64,000 nucleotides of DNA from Sphingomonas sp. NFR15. Lineage in GTDB: Bacteria; Pseudomonadota; Alphaproteobacteria; Sphingomonadales; Sphingomonadaceae. The notes beneath the pieces were generated by a model. It worked only from the letters and a program-made list of their open reading frames with translations. It was not told the DNA's origin and made no database searches. The stretch covers positions 496,001-560,000 of the forward strand of contig NZ_FMWX01000001.1 of NCBI RefSeq assembly GCF_900103265.1. Direction: 5' to 3'. The translations under genes were made by a program, and so were the position numbers. Shown piece after piece: positions 1 through 9,885 of the stretch (position 1 is its first letter; each line of letters begins with the position of its first letter).

Positions 1-1985
1 CCCGCGTACAGTTCGCCGATGCTCGGCGCGCGCAGGCTTTCCGCATAGCCGCCGCGCAGCAACAGGTCGGCGACCGGCTTCCACAGCCCCGAGGCGGTGA
101 AGGTGGTGTTGCCGCCGAACGTCGAATAGTCCGAATGGCGCACCGCGCCGTCGAACTCGAGGCGGTGGAAGAACGGCATGTTCGCGAGGATCGGCACGCG
201 GATTTCGCCGTAGATCTCGTCGGTGTTGAAGCCGCCTCGCGACGGGCTGGTCGGCACGTCGGCGCCGAGGCCGGCGACGATCACCGGATCGGGGTCATAG
301 CTCGCCTTCTGGTCGCGGTGCTCATAGCCGATCGCGACGCCGACCGGTCCGGCCGGCAGATCGAACAGATCGCCCGAGAGGTTGGCGGTGAAATCGGCGA
401 GGCGCTGCATGCTCTTGTCGCGTTCGTCGAAGGTCACGTACTTCAGCATCGCCGGGGTGATCGTGCCGGTGCCGCCCACGGCGGCGCCACCGAAGATGTT
501 GAACGGCACGCAGTCACCGGTGCAGTTCGCGACCGGGCCGAGCGCCTGGGCGAGCTTGGCCGCGTTGAGGTTGCCGGTGAACACCTGGTGCGCGTCGTTC
601 AGGCCATAGACGCCGTTGATGTCCCAGTACCATTTATGCTCGCCGACATGGAACGAGCCGTCGAGCGTCGCGCTCGCGGTGAAGGTGTTCACGTCCTGCG
701 AGAAGGTGCGCTGGCCGCCTTCGACGAAGCGCCGGTTGATCCCGGTGTAGTTCGCCGGCAGCGCCGAGGGCGTGCCATCGAGATTGACGCCCGAGGAGAG
801 CGTCACGCCGAACGGATTGTACGGGTTGGTCGCGTCGATCGAGATGCGGTCGAGCAGATTGCCGTTGCCGGCACCCGGCCCGATCGCCAGCGGCAGGAAC
901 GCCGCCTGCGTGGTCGAATTGCGCTTGTTATAGGCGATCCTCGTGCGGAAATGGACCGCGTCCGACAGTTCCTGCTTGAAGTTGAAGAACCCGCCATACC
1001 GTTCGGACGGGGTGAGCAGATAGTTGAACGGCGCGAAGTTGAAGCGGCCCGCGTTGTTGAACGCGGTGAAATCCGCCGCGGTCGGGTTGCGGCCGGCGAC
1101 CGGCGCCTTCAGCGTCACGTCCGTGCCGATGCCGATGAGATTGCCGACGGCGGCGCTGACCCGGTAGCGGCCAAGCGGCGGCGTGCCGCTGCACCCGACG
1201 CCATCGGGGAAGGCGGGATCGGTACAGCTCGTCGCATAGGGCGCCGGATATTGCGAGATCGCGCGGTTGGAGGTCTTGACCGGCTCCTGCTTGGTATAGA
1301 AGCCGCCGAACACCGCCGAGGTGCCGGTCTCGGGCTTCTGGATGCCGTAGCTCAGTTCATAATTCTGGGTGTGGCCGTCGCCTTGGCGATAGGTGCCGAA
1401 TTGCGCGTTGGCTTGCAGGCCCTTCTGGCTCTGCTTGGTGATGATGTTGACCACGCCGGCGACCGCGTCCGAGCCGTAGAGCGGCGACGCGCCCGACTGG
1501 AGCACTTCGACGCGCTCGATCATGTTCGTCGGGATCGTGTTGAGATCGACCGAAGCCGGGATACCGCCCGCCGACGAGCCGTTGACGTAGCGCATGCCGT
1601 CGACCAGCACGAGCGTCCGCTTGGCGCCCAGATAGCGCAGGTCGATTTCCGCCGCGCCCGAGCTGACGCCGGTGCCGTCCGGCGGGCCGCCGATGTTGCC
1701 GGCGTTGTTGACCTTGGTGTTGAGGCCGCCGCCCGCGCTCGGCAGGCGTTGCAGCACATCCGCGATCGAGCTGAGCCCGGTCTTGCCGATCGCCGACTGA
1801 TCGACCGTGATGACCGGCTTGTCCTGATCGAGCGGATTGCGGCGGATGCGCGAGCCGGTCACGACGATATCGCCCGCGTCCGCCGGAGGCGTCGCATCCT
1901 GCGCTTCGACCGGCCCAGCAAGCGCCGCCACCGCCAGAGCCAGCGCCGCTGCGCCCGAATATTTCCCGAACTTTATATTTCGCAT
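1..1985 (-). CDS. TonB-dependent outer-membrane receptor, N-terminal part
   Basis: This gene runs off the left edge, so only about 661 N-terminal codons are present. A signal peptide of about 28 residues ends near VEAQ. It is followed by [11 protein letters not shown], typical of the TonB-box and plug start in sphingomonad receptors. The plug domain (about residues 50-165) contains [20 protein letters not shown] and [18 protein letters not shown]. Beta-barrel sequence follows. The family imports siderophores, vitamins or oligosaccharides across the outer membrane using TonB-ExbB-ExbD energy; the substrate cannot be told here. The start at 1985 is an ATG preceded by AAGGGGAC. The upstream 180 bases are comparatively AT-rich and probably hold the promoter. 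The TonB system at 42-44.7 kb may energise it. Confidence 0.93.
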   Translation of the reverse strand, partial: MRNIKFGKYSGAAALALAVAALAGPVEAQDATPPADAGDIVVTGSRIRRNPLDQDKPVITVDQSAIGKTGLSSIADVLQRLPSAGGGLNTKVNNAGNIGGPPDGTGVSSGAAEIDLRYLGAKRTLVLVDGMRYVNGSSAGGIPASVDLNTIPTNMIERVEVLQSGASPLYGSDAVAGVVNIITKQSQKGLQANAQFGTYRQGDGHTQNYELSYGIQKPETGTSAVFGGFYTKQEPVKTSNRAISQYPAPYATSCTDPAFPDGVGCSGTPPLGRYRVSAAVGNLIGIGTDVTLKAPVAGRNPTAADFTAFNNAGRFNFAPFNYLLTPSERYGGFFNFKQELSDAVHFRTRIAYNKRNSTTQAAFLPLAIGPGAGNGNLLDRISIDATNPYNPFGVTLSSGVNLDGTPSALPANYTGINRRFVEGGQRTFSQDVNTFTASATLDGSFHVGEHKWYWDINGVYGLNDAHQVFTGNLNAAKLAQALGPVANCTGDCVPFNIFGGAAVGGTGTITPAMLKYVTFDERDKSMQRLADFTANLSGDLFDLPAGPVGVAIGYEHRDQKASYDPDPVIVAGLGADVPTSPSRGGFNTDEIYGEIRVPILANMPFFHRLEFDGAVRHSDYSTFGGNTTFTASGLWKPVADLLLRGGYAESLRAPSIGELYA

Positions 1986-2163
1986 TCGAATGTGTCCCCT
2001 TTGTCCACCTCGAAGCACCCTCTCTTATGCTGTCATAGAAAGGCAACAGTGCTGGGATGGCAAGTGGCGCAAGGGCAACACTGGCCAAAAATCGTACCAG
2101 GAAGCGTAAATCCTTCTTATAAGTGAATGAAATTATTTGATTGGAAGATGGCGCGTCAGCGGA

Positions 2164-3837
2164 TCACGCCGATGCGCGGGTATCCCGGCGGAGCGGCGCG
2201 ATGCCGCGCGCCCAGGCGATGAACGCCTCCTCGGCCATCGGCTCGGCGATCGCATAGCCCTGGATCACGTCGCAGCCGATCACGCGCAGCACGTCCGCCT
2301 GCGCGCGGCTTTCGATCCCCTCGCCCACCGCCTCGCAGCCCAGGCCGTGCGCCAGCCCGATCACCGCCTGCGCCACGGCGCGGGCCTGCGCATCCTCGAC
2401 GACATGCTCGATCAGCGACCGGTCGAGCTTGATCCGGTCGATCGGCAGCCGGCGCAGCCGCGGGAGGTTGGAAGCTGCGGTGCCGTAATCGTCGATCGCG
2501 ATCGTCGCGCCATCGGCGCGCAACTGGCGAATCGCGTCGATCACCGATTCGCTGCATCGCATCGCCAGCGCCTCGGAGATTTCCAGTTCGAGCAGCCGCG
2601 CCGGCGCGTTCGCGGCCAGCATCGCCGCGCGCAATTGCTCGAAGAAGGCGACATGGTCGATCTGGCGCGGCGAGACGTTGATCGCGAGCCGGTGCTCGAC
2701 GCCGATCCGCTCCCAGCGCGCGATCGTCGCGGCGACTTCGCGTACCACCCATTCGCCGATCTCGACGATCAGCCCGGTCTCCTCCGCGCGCTGGATGAAG
2801 CTGCCGGGGAGGCGGAAACCATCGCGCGGGTGGCGCCAGCGCACCAGCGCCTCCGCCGCGACGATCGCGCCGTCGCCGGCCGCGACCTGCGGCTGGAAGA
2901 CCAGCATGAACTGATCGTCGCGGATCGCATCGCGCAATTCACTTTCGAGCTGGTGGCGCTGCGCGATCCCGGCCGCGAGCGTTTCGGAGAAATGCTCGGC
3001 GCGGCCGCGGCCGCTCGCCTTCGCGTGGTACATCGCGGCATCGGCGGCGCGCATCAGCTCGGTCAGCGACCTGCCGTGATCGGGGCGGAGCGCGATGCCG
3101 ACCGACGCGCCGATCGTCACGTCGCTGCCGTGCAGGCGGAACGGCTCCGACAGCGCGAACAGCACGCTGCGGCAAATCCGCCCGACCGTGACCGGATCGC
3201 TGACGCCGACGAAGAACATCGTGAACTCGTCGCCCGCGAGCCGCCCGATCAGCGGCGAATGCCCGTCGCACGCGCCCGCGAAACGCTCGCCGACCGCACG
3301 CAGCCGGTTCGCGACCATTTCGAGCAGCAGATCGCCGGTGGCATGGCCCATCGTGTCGTTGACGAGCTTGAAGCGATCGAGGTCGATGAACAGCAACGCC
3401 GCGTTCTTCGTGTCGGGCAGTTCGGCGAGCACCCGTTCACAACTGCGGCGGAAGCTCGTGCGGTTGGGCAGCCCGGTCACCGCATCGACCAGCGCGAGGT
3501 GGCTGACGGTGTTGAGCGCGATCGTCTGCGCCTCGAACAACGCCGCCATCGCGCTCGCCAGCTCCGGCGCATGGGCGGTGGTGACGGCGGGGACGGTGCT
3601 GCTGAGATCCCCCTCGGCGGCGACGGCGAGCCGCTCCACCGCGCCGTTGATCGCGGCCCGGCGCGCGGCGGCGGCGCGGCTGGATACCAGCAGCAGCCCG
3701 AGCGCGCACGCGCCCGCGGACGTTAGCGCTACCATCGCGGTGCGCAGATCGAACGCGGCGATACCGGCGAGCAGCATCGCCAGCACGGCGGCGACACCCG
3801 TCGCGCGGCGCGGGTGGCTCAACAAAGCTCGTGTCAT
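2164..3837 (-). CDS. Membrane GGDEF-EAL c-di-GMP protein
   Basis: About 557 residues. Two hydrophobic segments lie near residues 13-30 and 35-52, followed by a GGDEF domain (about 120-290) and an EAL domain (about 300-545). The cyclase signature reads AGDEF instead of GGDEF, a variant found in some active enzymes. The phosphodiesterase domain keeps EALVRW, the Asn of INVSP, the Glu of LELEISEAL, IAIDDYG, IKLDRS and the GEGIES glutamate, so c-di-GMP hydrolysis looks likely. Loop 6 is DDYGTAASN where DDFGTGYSS is usual. I chose the ATG at 3837; a GTG at 3852 is also possible, and neither has an ideal ribosome site. It is preceded by smr in the same direction. Confidence 0.9.
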   Translation of the reverse strand: MTRALLSHPRRATGVAAVLAMLLAGIAAFDLRTAMVALTSAGACALGLLLVSSRAAAARRAAINGAVERLAVAAEGDLSSTVPAVTTAHAPELASAMAALFEAQTIALNTVSHLALVDAVTGLPNRTSFRRSCERVLAELPDTKNAALLFIDLDRFKLVNDTMGHATGDLLLEMVANRLRAVGERFAGACDGHSPLIGRLAGDEFTMFFVGVSDPVTVGRICRSVLFALSEPFRLHGSDVTIGASVGIALRPDHGRSLTELMRAADAAMYHAKASGRGRAEHFSETLAAGIAQRHQLESELRDAIRDDQFMLVFQPQVAAGDGAIVAAEALVRWRHPRDGFRLPGSFIQRAEETGLIVEIGEWVVREVAATIARWERIGVEHRLAINVSPRQIDHVAFFEQLRAAMLAANAPARLLELEISEALAMRCSESVIDAIRQLRADGATIAIDDYGTAASNLPRLRRLPIDRIKLDRSLIEHVVEDAQARAVAQAVIGLAHGLGCEAVGEGIESRAQADVLRVIGCDVIQGYAIAEPMAEEAFIAWARGIAPLRRDTRASA

Positions 3838-3905
3838 CGCGATTTGAGCCACTCCTGCGACCGTTGGATGTTCGCTCCCGTGCCGCCCCGGATATCACCC
3901 AAAGG

Positions 3906-4487
3906 TTAACGGTTTCGATGCCCCGTGCTGCGCCGCAGGATGACGTAGAGCGCGCCGTTTCCGCCGTGGCGCGGATGCGCCGGCCGCACCGCCGCGATGT
4001 GCGGCCCGTGGCGCGAACCGGCGAGCCAGTCGCCGATGGCGGCGCGGATCGCGCCGCGCGCATGCGGCCGCTCGCTTTCGGCGCGCGGCGGCTTGCCGGT
4101 GATGACGAGCAGCACGCGCTGGCCGCTCTGGATCGCGAAATCGAGCGCGGCGTCGAGCCGGGAATAGGCCGAGCTGAGCGTATGGCCGTGCAGGTCGATC
4201 GAACTGTCGGGCACGGTGCGCCCGCGCGACAGATCGCGGTCCCACGATCCGTCGAGCGTATTGGCGGTAAGCGGGCGCGGCGCGGTGGGCTTCACCGGCA
4301 GCGGCAACGGCGCGGGTACGCGGCCGCGTACCTTCCTCGCCGGTGCGGGCGCGGGCGTGGCGGTGGGCGGCGCCGGGGCGGGCGCGGCCGCCGGCTTGGC
4401 GGGGACTGGCGGGCGGATCGGGCGGACGCTCGCGATCACGCGCGCCCACAGCGCCGCCTCCTCAGCGCTTAGCGGGGGCTTTCCCAT
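3906..4487 (-). CDS. Smr domain protein
   Basis: 193 residues. The N-terminal half is a Pro/Ala-rich linker (about 25-75). The C-terminal half is an Smr (MutS2-related) domain beginning with the conserved DLHG, with LLVITGKP and a C-terminal GGNGALYVILRR. Smr domains act as nucleases or nucleic-acid binders. The stand-alone proteobacterial versions (YdaL/SmrA-like) are poorly characterised and the target is not predictable. It is the last gene of a minus-strand run with the Tim44-domain gene and mltA, overlapping the mltA end by 26 bases, which indicates translational coupling. Confidence 0.88.
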   Translation of the reverse strand: MGKPPLSAEEAALWARVIASVRPIRPPVPAKPAAAPAPAPPTATPAPAPARKVRGRVPAPLPLPVKPTAPRPLTANTLDGSWDRDLSRGRTVPDSSIDLHGHTLSSAYSRLDAALDFAIQSGQRVLLVITGKPPRAESERPHARGAIRAAIGDWLAGSRHGPHIAAVRPAHPRHGGNGALYVILRRSTGHRNR

Positions 4488-5709
4488 TGTGCCCTTCCGC
4501 CGCGAGCCGTGCCAGCGTCCCGACCGGCAGCAGCAGGAACGCGGTGCCGTGCGCGGACATGCCGCCGGCGGTCGCCTCCGCCTGCGCGCCGCCGCCCCAA
4601 TAGGTATCGAAGCGGTTGGCGCCCTTGATCGCGCCGCCGGTATCCTGCGCGATCCAGATGCCGTTCGCGTCGGCGCGGTCGAGCGACAGCAGCACCGGCG
4701 CGCCGAGCGGGATGAACCTGGGATCGGCGGCGACGCTCGCTCCGCCCGTCACCGGATAGCCGAGCGCACCGATCGGCGGCGTGTCGAGCGTCCGGAAGAA
4801 CACGAAGCTCTTGTTCTCACGCATGAGCGCGCGCCCCTCGGCCGGGTGCGCGCGCAGCCACGCGACGATCCCCTGCATCGTCGCCTGCCCCGGCGCGAGC
4901 AATCCGCGCTGGCGCATCAAGGCGCCGATGCCGGTATAATCGCGCCCGTTCTGGGTCGCATAGCCGATCCGCAGCATCGACCCGTCGGGAAGCCGCAGCC
5001 GGCCCGACCCCTGGATCTGAAGGAAGAACAGGTCGATCGGATCGGCCGCCCAGGCGAGCACCGGCGCGCGATTGCCGAGCGCACCATCCTCGATCGCGGC
5101 GCGATCGTAATAGGGCACGAAAGTGGCGCCATCGACGCGGCCACGGATCTTCTTGCCCTTGAGGCTGTCGCTGAACTGGCCGAGATCGACATCGACGAGA
5201 TCGGTCGGGCGGCCGAAGATCGGCACCTGGCAGCACCGCCGGCGGTCGCGCGATCCCGCGATCTCGGGTTCGTAATAGCCGGTCGCGAACGCCTTGCCGT
5301 CGCCGACCTGCGCGGTCTCGAAATATTGCGCGAAGAAACTCCGCGCTTCGCCGGGCTGGGCGGCCACGGCGGCGTCGCAGGCCGCGTTCCAGTCCCCCGC
5401 GCGGGTGAGGCCCGAGGCGTCGTCGCGCTTGCGCAGCGCCGGGCATGACAGGCGGAACGCGGCCAGCGCGCGCGCGGCCTGCGCCTCATCGATCGGCAGT
5501 GTATAGACCGCCGGGCCGGCGACGACGCCCGCCTCACGCGCACCCGCCGCGCCCGGCGCCGCCGTGGCGGGCGCCGGCGTCAGCGGCCGGGTGGAGGCGG
5601 ACGGCCGCCGCGCCGGCGCGGTGCCCGCGCCCGGCCGTTCGGCGGGACTGACGCACGCGCCCAGCAGCAGCGCCGCCGCGAGCGCGCCCCAGCGAAGCAA
5701 CGACGTCAC
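4462..5709 (-). CDS. mltA: Membrane-bound lytic murein transglycosylase A
   Basis: 415 residues. It begins with a GTG that overlaps the stop of the upstream gene (GTGA). A lipoprotein signal is visible (ALLLGAC, Cys19), followed by a Pro/Ala-rich linker to about residue 75. The MltA domain holds ATGYYEPEIAGS, the YTGIGALMRQ segment and a C-terminal 3D domain with IWIAQDTGGAIKGANRFD, including the catalytic aspartates. The enzyme cleaves the MurNAc-GlcNAc bond of peptidoglycan with formation of 1,6-anhydro-MurNAc at the inner face of the outer membrane. The Tim44-mltA-smr order opposite secB is common in Alphaproteobacteria. Confidence 0.95.
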   Translation of the reverse strand: MTSLLRWGALAAALLLGACVSPAERPGAGTAPARRPSASTRPLTPAPATAAPGAAGAREAGVVAGPAVYTLPIDEAQAARALAAFRLSCPALRKRDDASGLTRAGDWNAACDAAVAAQPGEARSFFAQYFETAQVGDGKAFATGYYEPEIAGSRDRRRCCQVPIFGRPTDLVDVDLGQFSDSLKGKKIRGRVDGATFVPYYDRAAIEDGALGNRAPVLAWAADPIDLFFLQIQGSGRLRLPDGSMLRIGYATQNGRDYTGIGALMRQRGLLAPGQATMQGIVAWLRAHPAEGRALMRENKSFVFFRTLDTPPIGALGYPVTGGASVAADPRFIPLGAPVLLSLDRADANGIWIAQDTGGAIKGANRFDTYWGGGAQAEATAGGMSAHGTAFLLLPVGTLARLAAEGHNGKAPAKR

Positions 5710-6350
5710 GCTTCGTCGGTGTCGGCGAGCTTCCAGTTCGGATCGCTGCTCTTCAGCGTCCGCGCGAAGGTCCAGATGTCATGCGTCTCGACCGCGTCGG
5801 TCATCGACCCCGCGACGACGACACCGTCGCGGTCGCGCGTCACCGCCGCGATGACGGCGTCGAAGCGCACCGTGATCCGCGCGGCCTTGCCGGTCAGCAC
5901 CGCATCGGTGATCGCGGCGCGCTCGATCGTGACGAGGCGGTTGTCGAGCGTGTGCCCGGCCTCGGCGCGTTCGGCGATGGCGGCGACGAACGCCGCGCGT
6001 ACGTCATCCTCGGCGAGCCAGGCGAGCTGCTCCTCGTCGCCGCTCCAATAGGCTTCGAGGATCATCCGATACGCCGACTGCGCGCCTTCGAGAAAACGCG
6101 ACACGTCGAAGCCCGGCTCCGCCGAGACGATCGCGCGCAGGCCCGTCTCGGCGCGCGGCGCGATGTTGCGGCCGAACAGTTCGCGCGATTCGACGGGAGT
6201 CTCGATCGGACGCGGCAGCACCGTGATCGGCGCGCGATCCTCCGCGGGCTTGGGCAAAGGCTGCTCATGCCCGGTCCGCTTGCCGAGGACCATGTAGAGA
6301 CGCAACGCCAGAAAACCGGCGACCATCCCGAGCAGAACCACGTAGAACAC
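5706..6350 (-). CDS. Tim44-domain membrane-anchored protein
   Basis: 214 residues. The start is a GTG at 6350, directly preceded by AGGAGG at good spacing; a longer reading frame exists but lacks such a site. One N-terminal membrane segment (VFYVVLLGMVAGFLALRLYMV) is followed by a linker and a Tim44/TimA-type domain (about 75-214) with FLEGAQSAYRMILEAYWSGD and a C-terminal WTFARTLKSSDPNWKL. Bacterial Tim44-like (TimA) proteins are inner-membrane proteins; Caulobacter TimA has been studied, but the role in bacteria remains unclear. The gene leads the mltA-smr run and is divergent from secB. Confidence 0.9.
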   Translation of the reverse strand: MFYVVLLGMVAGFLALRLYMVLGKRTGHEQPLPKPAEDRAPITVLPRPIETPVESRELFGRNIAPRAETGLRAIVSAEPGFDVSRFLEGAQSAYRMILEAYWSGDEEQLAWLAEDDVRAAFVAAIAERAEAGHTLDNRLVTIERAAITDAVLTGKAARITVRFDAVIAAVTRDRDGVVVAGSMTDAVETHDIWTFARTLKSSDPNWKLADTDEA

Positions 6351-6515
6351 TTTGCCTCCTGAACTTCGGCGAGCCGCCAATATAGGCGTAACGCACCGCC
6401 GATACAAATGGCACCGCCGCCTGCGTGTTGAACTGCCGCGCGCCCCCTGCTACGCGCGCCGCTTCGGCAGCGCCAGAGCGTGCGCCGCTCCGGCAGAGAA
6501 TCAAGGACGCGTTTC

Positions 6516-7022
6516 ATGAGCGAACAGGACGACGGCATCATCACCAGCACCGCCCCGTTTTCGAACGGTGAGGACGCGGCCCCCGCTGCCGGGCTGATCT
6601 CGCAATATGTCAAGGACTTGTCGTTCGAGAACCCGAACGCGCCGGCGATCTACCAGACGCAGAGCGCGCCGAGCATCGACGTGCAGTTCAACATCGGCGC
6701 CAATCAGGTCGGCGAGGATGTCCATGAGATCACGCTGCGTATCGAAGTGCGCGCGGAATCCGAGGGCACCGTCGCGTTCCTGGTCGATCTGTCGTTCGCC
6801 GGGCTGTTCGGGCTGCGCAACATCCCCGCCGAGCACATCCAGCCGTTCCTGCTCGGCGAGGCGCCGCGCCTGCTCTTCCCGTTCGCGCGCCGCGTGCTCG
6901 CCGACGCGGTCCGCGACGGCGGCTTCCCGCCGCTGATGCTCGAGCCGATCGATTTCGGCGCGCTGTATCTCCAGCAGGCCGCGCAGCAGCAGGCCAATGT
7001 CGGCGTGACCGGCAACGCCTGA
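6516..7022 (+). CDS. secB: Protein-export chaperone SecB
   Basis: 168 residues. SecB holds precursor proteins unfolded in the cytoplasm and hands them to SecA. The core matches the family: LISQYVKDLSFENPNAP, an acidic strand region, GLFGLRNIPAEHIQPFLLGEAPRLLFPFARR and FPPLMLEPIDFGALY. The ATG at 6516 follows AAGGA at suitable spacing. The C-terminus is Gln/Ala-rich as usual in alphaproteobacterial SecB. It is divergent from the Tim44-domain gene; murJ follows 28 bases downstream. Confidence 0.97.
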   Translation: MSEQDDGIITSTAPFSNGEDAAPAAGLISQYVKDLSFENPNAPAIYQTQSAPSIDVQFNIGANQVGEDVHEITLRIEVRAESEGTVAFLVDLSFAGLFGLRNIPAEHIQPFLLGEAPRLLFPFARRVLADAVRDGGFPPLMLEPIDFGALYLQQAAQQQANVGVTGNA

Positions 7023-7050
7023 ACTCGGCTAAGGGGGCGGGCGCCGAACG

Positions 7051-8616
7051 ATGAACCTCGCGCGCGCGCTCGGCTCGGTCGGCGGGCTCACGCTCGCCAG
7101 CCGCATTCTAGGGCTGGTGCGTGATTCGCTGTTCGCGCGCTATGTCGGGGCGAGCTTCGCGTCGGACGCGTTCCTCGTCGCGTTCCGTCTGCCCAATATG
7201 TTCCGCGCGCTGTTCGCCGAAGGGGCGTTCTCGGCGGCGTTCATCCCGATGTTCAACAAGAAGGTCGGCGACAAGAGCGGCGGCGGCCTGCCCGACGGAA
7301 TCGCCTTCGCGCAGGACGTGCTCTCGGTCCTGCTGCCGATCCTGATCGTGATGACGGTGATCCTCGAAGTGTTCGCCTGGCCGGTGACACTGGCGCTGTC
7401 GGGCAAGTTCCACGGCGTCAGCCACGACCAGTTCGCCTTCGCGGTGCTGCTGTCACGCTTCACCATCCCCTATCTGATGCTCATCAGCCTGGTGTCGCTG
7501 CTGGGGAGCATCCTCAATTCGCTTCAGAAATTCTGGGTCAACGCCGCCGCGCCGATCCTGCTCAACGTGACGCTGATCGTCGCGCTGCTCGCGTTCCACA
7601 ACCATGATCCGTTCGTCACCGCGCGCAACCAGGCGATCGCGGTGAGCGTGTCGGGGCTGCTGCAACTGATCTGGCTCTATGCCTCGTGCCGCGCCAACGG
7701 CGTCAGCATCCGCCCGCGCCTGCCGCGGCTCAATGACGACGTGAAGCGGCTGCTCGCGCTGATCTGGCCTGCCGCTGCGGGCGCTGGCGCGGTGCAGATC
7801 AACCTCGTCGTCTCGACCGCGCTCGCCGCCTCGCTGCTCGATCATGGCTCGGTGACGTACATCTATATGGCCGACCGGGTGAACCAGCTCCCGCTCGGGC
7901 TGATCGGCATCGGTCTGGGCACCGTGCTGCTACCGCTGATCTCGCGCCAGCTCGGCGCGGGCGAGGACGCGGCGGCGATGGAGACGCAGAACCGCGGCAT
8001 GGAACTGGCGCTGCTGCTCACCCTCCCCGCGACGGTCGCGCTGGTCTTGTGCGGCGGCCCGATCGTCGCCGCGCTGTTCGAGCACGGCAAGTTCGACGCG
8101 GTCGATACGGTCAACACCGCGCAGGCGCTCGCCGCCTTCTCGGTCGGGCTGCCGAGCTACATCCTCGTCAAGGTGCTGACCCCCGGCTTCTACGCGCGCG
8201 CCGACACCAGGACGCCGGTGCGCTACGCGACGATCTCGATGGGGGTGAACCTCGCGCTCAACCTCGTGCTGATCCTGCCGCTCAAGCACATGGGGCCGCC
8301 GCTCGCCACCGCGCTCGCCTCGACCGTCAACACTGCCCTGCTCTATCGATCGCTGCGCAAGCGCGGCCATTTCGCGCCCGATGCGCGGCTGCGCCGCCGC
8401 GCGTGGCGGCTCGCGCTCGCCGCGCTGGCGATGGGGCTGATCCTGTGGCTGCTGCAGGGGCTGCTGACACCCTATACGCATGGAAGCTGGGCGGTGCGGA
8501 CGGGGGCGATGCTGGTGCTGGTCGCCGCCGGCGGCTTGGTCTATGCGATCGGGACCTTCGTCCTCGGCGCGTTCACCCGCGCCGATCTGGCCTTCCTGCG
8601 GCGCCGTCGCGCCTGA
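7051..8616 (+). CDS. murJ: Lipid II flippase MurJ
   Basis: 521 residues, mostly hydrophobic with about 14 membrane segments. The N-terminus matches MurJ/MviN: NLARALGSVGGLTLASRILGLVRDSLFARYVGAS, then FRLPNMFRALFAEGAFSAAFIPMF. The family flips lipid II to the periplasmic side for peptidoglycan synthesis. Further landmarks are YMADRVNQLPLGLIGIGLGTVLLPLIS and PGFYARADTRTPV. Length is normal. It lies between secB and trpS in one direction with short gaps, so the three are probably co-transcribed. Confidence 0.97.
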   Translation: MNLARALGSVGGLTLASRILGLVRDSLFARYVGASFASDAFLVAFRLPNMFRALFAEGAFSAAFIPMFNKKVGDKSGGGLPDGIAFAQDVLSVLLPILIVMTVILEVFAWPVTLALSGKFHGVSHDQFAFAVLLSRFTIPYLMLISLVSLLGSILNSLQKFWVNAAAPILLNVTLIVALLAFHNHDPFVTARNQAIAVSVSGLLQLIWLYASCRANGVSIRPRLPRLNDDVKRLLALIWPAAAGAGAVQINLVVSTALAASLLDHGSVTYIYMADRVNQLPLGLIGIGLGTVLLPLISRQLGAGEDAAAMETQNRGMELALLLTLPATVALVLCGGPIVAALFEHGKFDAVDTVNTAQALAAFSVGLPSYILVKVLTPGFYARADTRTPVRYATISMGVNLALNLVLILPLKHMGPPLATALASTVNTALLYRSLRKRGHFAPDARLRRRAWRLALAALAMGLILWLLQGLLTPYTHGSWAVRTGAMLVLVAAGGLVYAIGTFVLGAFTRADLAFLRRRRA

Positions 8617-8631
8617 CAACCGAGAGCATCA

Positions 8632-9636
8632 ATGCGTATCGTTTCCGGCATCCAGCCCACCGGCAATCTCCACCTCGGCAATTATCTCGGCGCGATCCGG
8701 CAGTGGGTGGCGATGCAGGACGGCATGGGGGCGGACGACACCTGCCTGTTCTTCCTCGCCGATCTCCACGCCTTGTCGCAGCCGGTGGTCGCCGCCGAGT
8801 TGCACGCCAACACGGTCGAGATGGCCGCGACCCTGCTCGCCTGCGGGATCGATCCGGCGCGCTCGATCCTGTTCAACCAGGCGCGCGTGCCGGCGCATAG
8901 CGAGTTGTGCTGGTTGCTCAGCGGCACCGCCCGCATGGGCTGGCTCAACCGCATGACGCAGTGGAAGGACAAGGCCGGCAAGAGCGGCGAGACGCAGTCG
9001 GTCGCGCTGTTCACCTATCCCGTCCTGCAAGCCGCCGACGTGCTGCTCTACAAGGCCACGCACGTGCCCGTAGGACATGACCAGAAGCAGCATCTCGAAC
9101 TCGCCCGCGATGTCGCCACCAAGTTCAACACCGATTTCGGCGTCGATCTGTTCCCGCTGCCCGAGCCGTTGATCTCCAAGGCCGCGCCGCGCATCATGTC
9201 CTTGCGCGACGGATCGGTGAAGATGTCCAAGTCCGACCCGTCGGATGCCTCGCGCATCAACCTGGTCGACAGCGACGATGTGATCGCGAGCAAGCTGCGT
9301 AAGGCTAAGAGCGATGCCGACGTGTTGCCCGAGACGGCGGCGGGGCTCGAAGGCCGCGCCGAGGCGCTCAACCTCGTGACGATCTACGCGGCGCTCGCTG
9401 GGATCGAGCCCGACGCGGTGCTTGCCGAGCATGCCGGCAAGGGCTTCGGCGCGTTCAAGCCCGCGCTCGCCGATCTCGCGATCGCGACTTTGGGGCCGAT
9501 CCGCGACCGGCTGACCGCGCTGCTCGGCGATCGCCCCGCGGTGGCGGTGGCGCTGGCGGAGGGCGCCGCCAAGGCGGCGGCGCTCGGCGCGCCAACCCTG
9601 CGCGCCGCGCAGGAGGCGGTGGGGCTGCATCTGTAG
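8632..9636 (+). CDS. trpS: Tryptophan-tRNA ligase
   Basis: 334 residues, the normal size for bacterial TrpRS, a class I synthetase charging tRNA-Trp. The N-terminus has IQPTGNLHLGNYLGAI, the HIGH-equivalent motif, and KMSKSDPSD is intact. It also shows the expected FLADLHAL and LYKATHVPVGHDQKQHLEL segments. Start ATG at 8632, 15 bases after murJ. Confidence 0.98.
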   Translation: MRIVSGIQPTGNLHLGNYLGAIRQWVAMQDGMGADDTCLFFLADLHALSQPVVAAELHANTVEMAATLLACGIDPARSILFNQARVPAHSELCWLLSGTARMGWLNRMTQWKDKAGKSGETQSVALFTYPVLQAADVLLYKATHVPVGHDQKQHLELARDVATKFNTDFGVDLFPLPEPLISKAAPRIMSLRDGSVKMSKSDPSDASRINLVDSDDVIASKLRKAKSDADVLPETAAGLEGRAEALNLVTIYAALAGIEPDAVLAEHAGKGFGAFKPALADLAIATLGPIRDRLTALLGDRPAVAVALAEGAAKAAALGAPTLRAAQEAVGLHL

Positions 9637-9660
9637 ACGTGGCCTTTCTCAAACCAAACT

Positions 9661-9723
9661 GTTCGTCCCGAGCGAAGGCACCTGCGTTCCGGGCTTGTCG
9701 CTCGACTGCAGTCGGGACGAACG
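9661..9723. repeat. Palindromic intergenic repeat, SEVEG class
   Basis: Imperfect inverted repeat with outer arms GTTCGTCCCGAGCGA and TCGGGACGAAC around a loop of about 30 bases. It belongs to the same family as the elements at 10571, 11753, 22439, 37676 and 62140. It lies just after trpS and could fold as a terminator-like hairpin. Confidence 0.8.
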
Positions 9724-9885
9724 GTTGAGTTCAAGAACGGCGGGGAATGACACGCACGGGAAGGGTTTGATCCGTCGGCCCGATCGCCCGCGCGATCCGT
9801 CTCTAGGCAGCGTCTTGTTCAAGCGCTATTCAGGGGCCATCTGGCAGTGCAAATACAATGCCGTCTCCAGCAAGGTCATGAAATC

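Noticed and set aside
135..2126. Long plus-strand frame opposite the TonB-dependent receptor
   Set aside because: The minus strand encodes a clear receptor with signal peptide and plug; the plus-strand frame has no ribosome site or domain.
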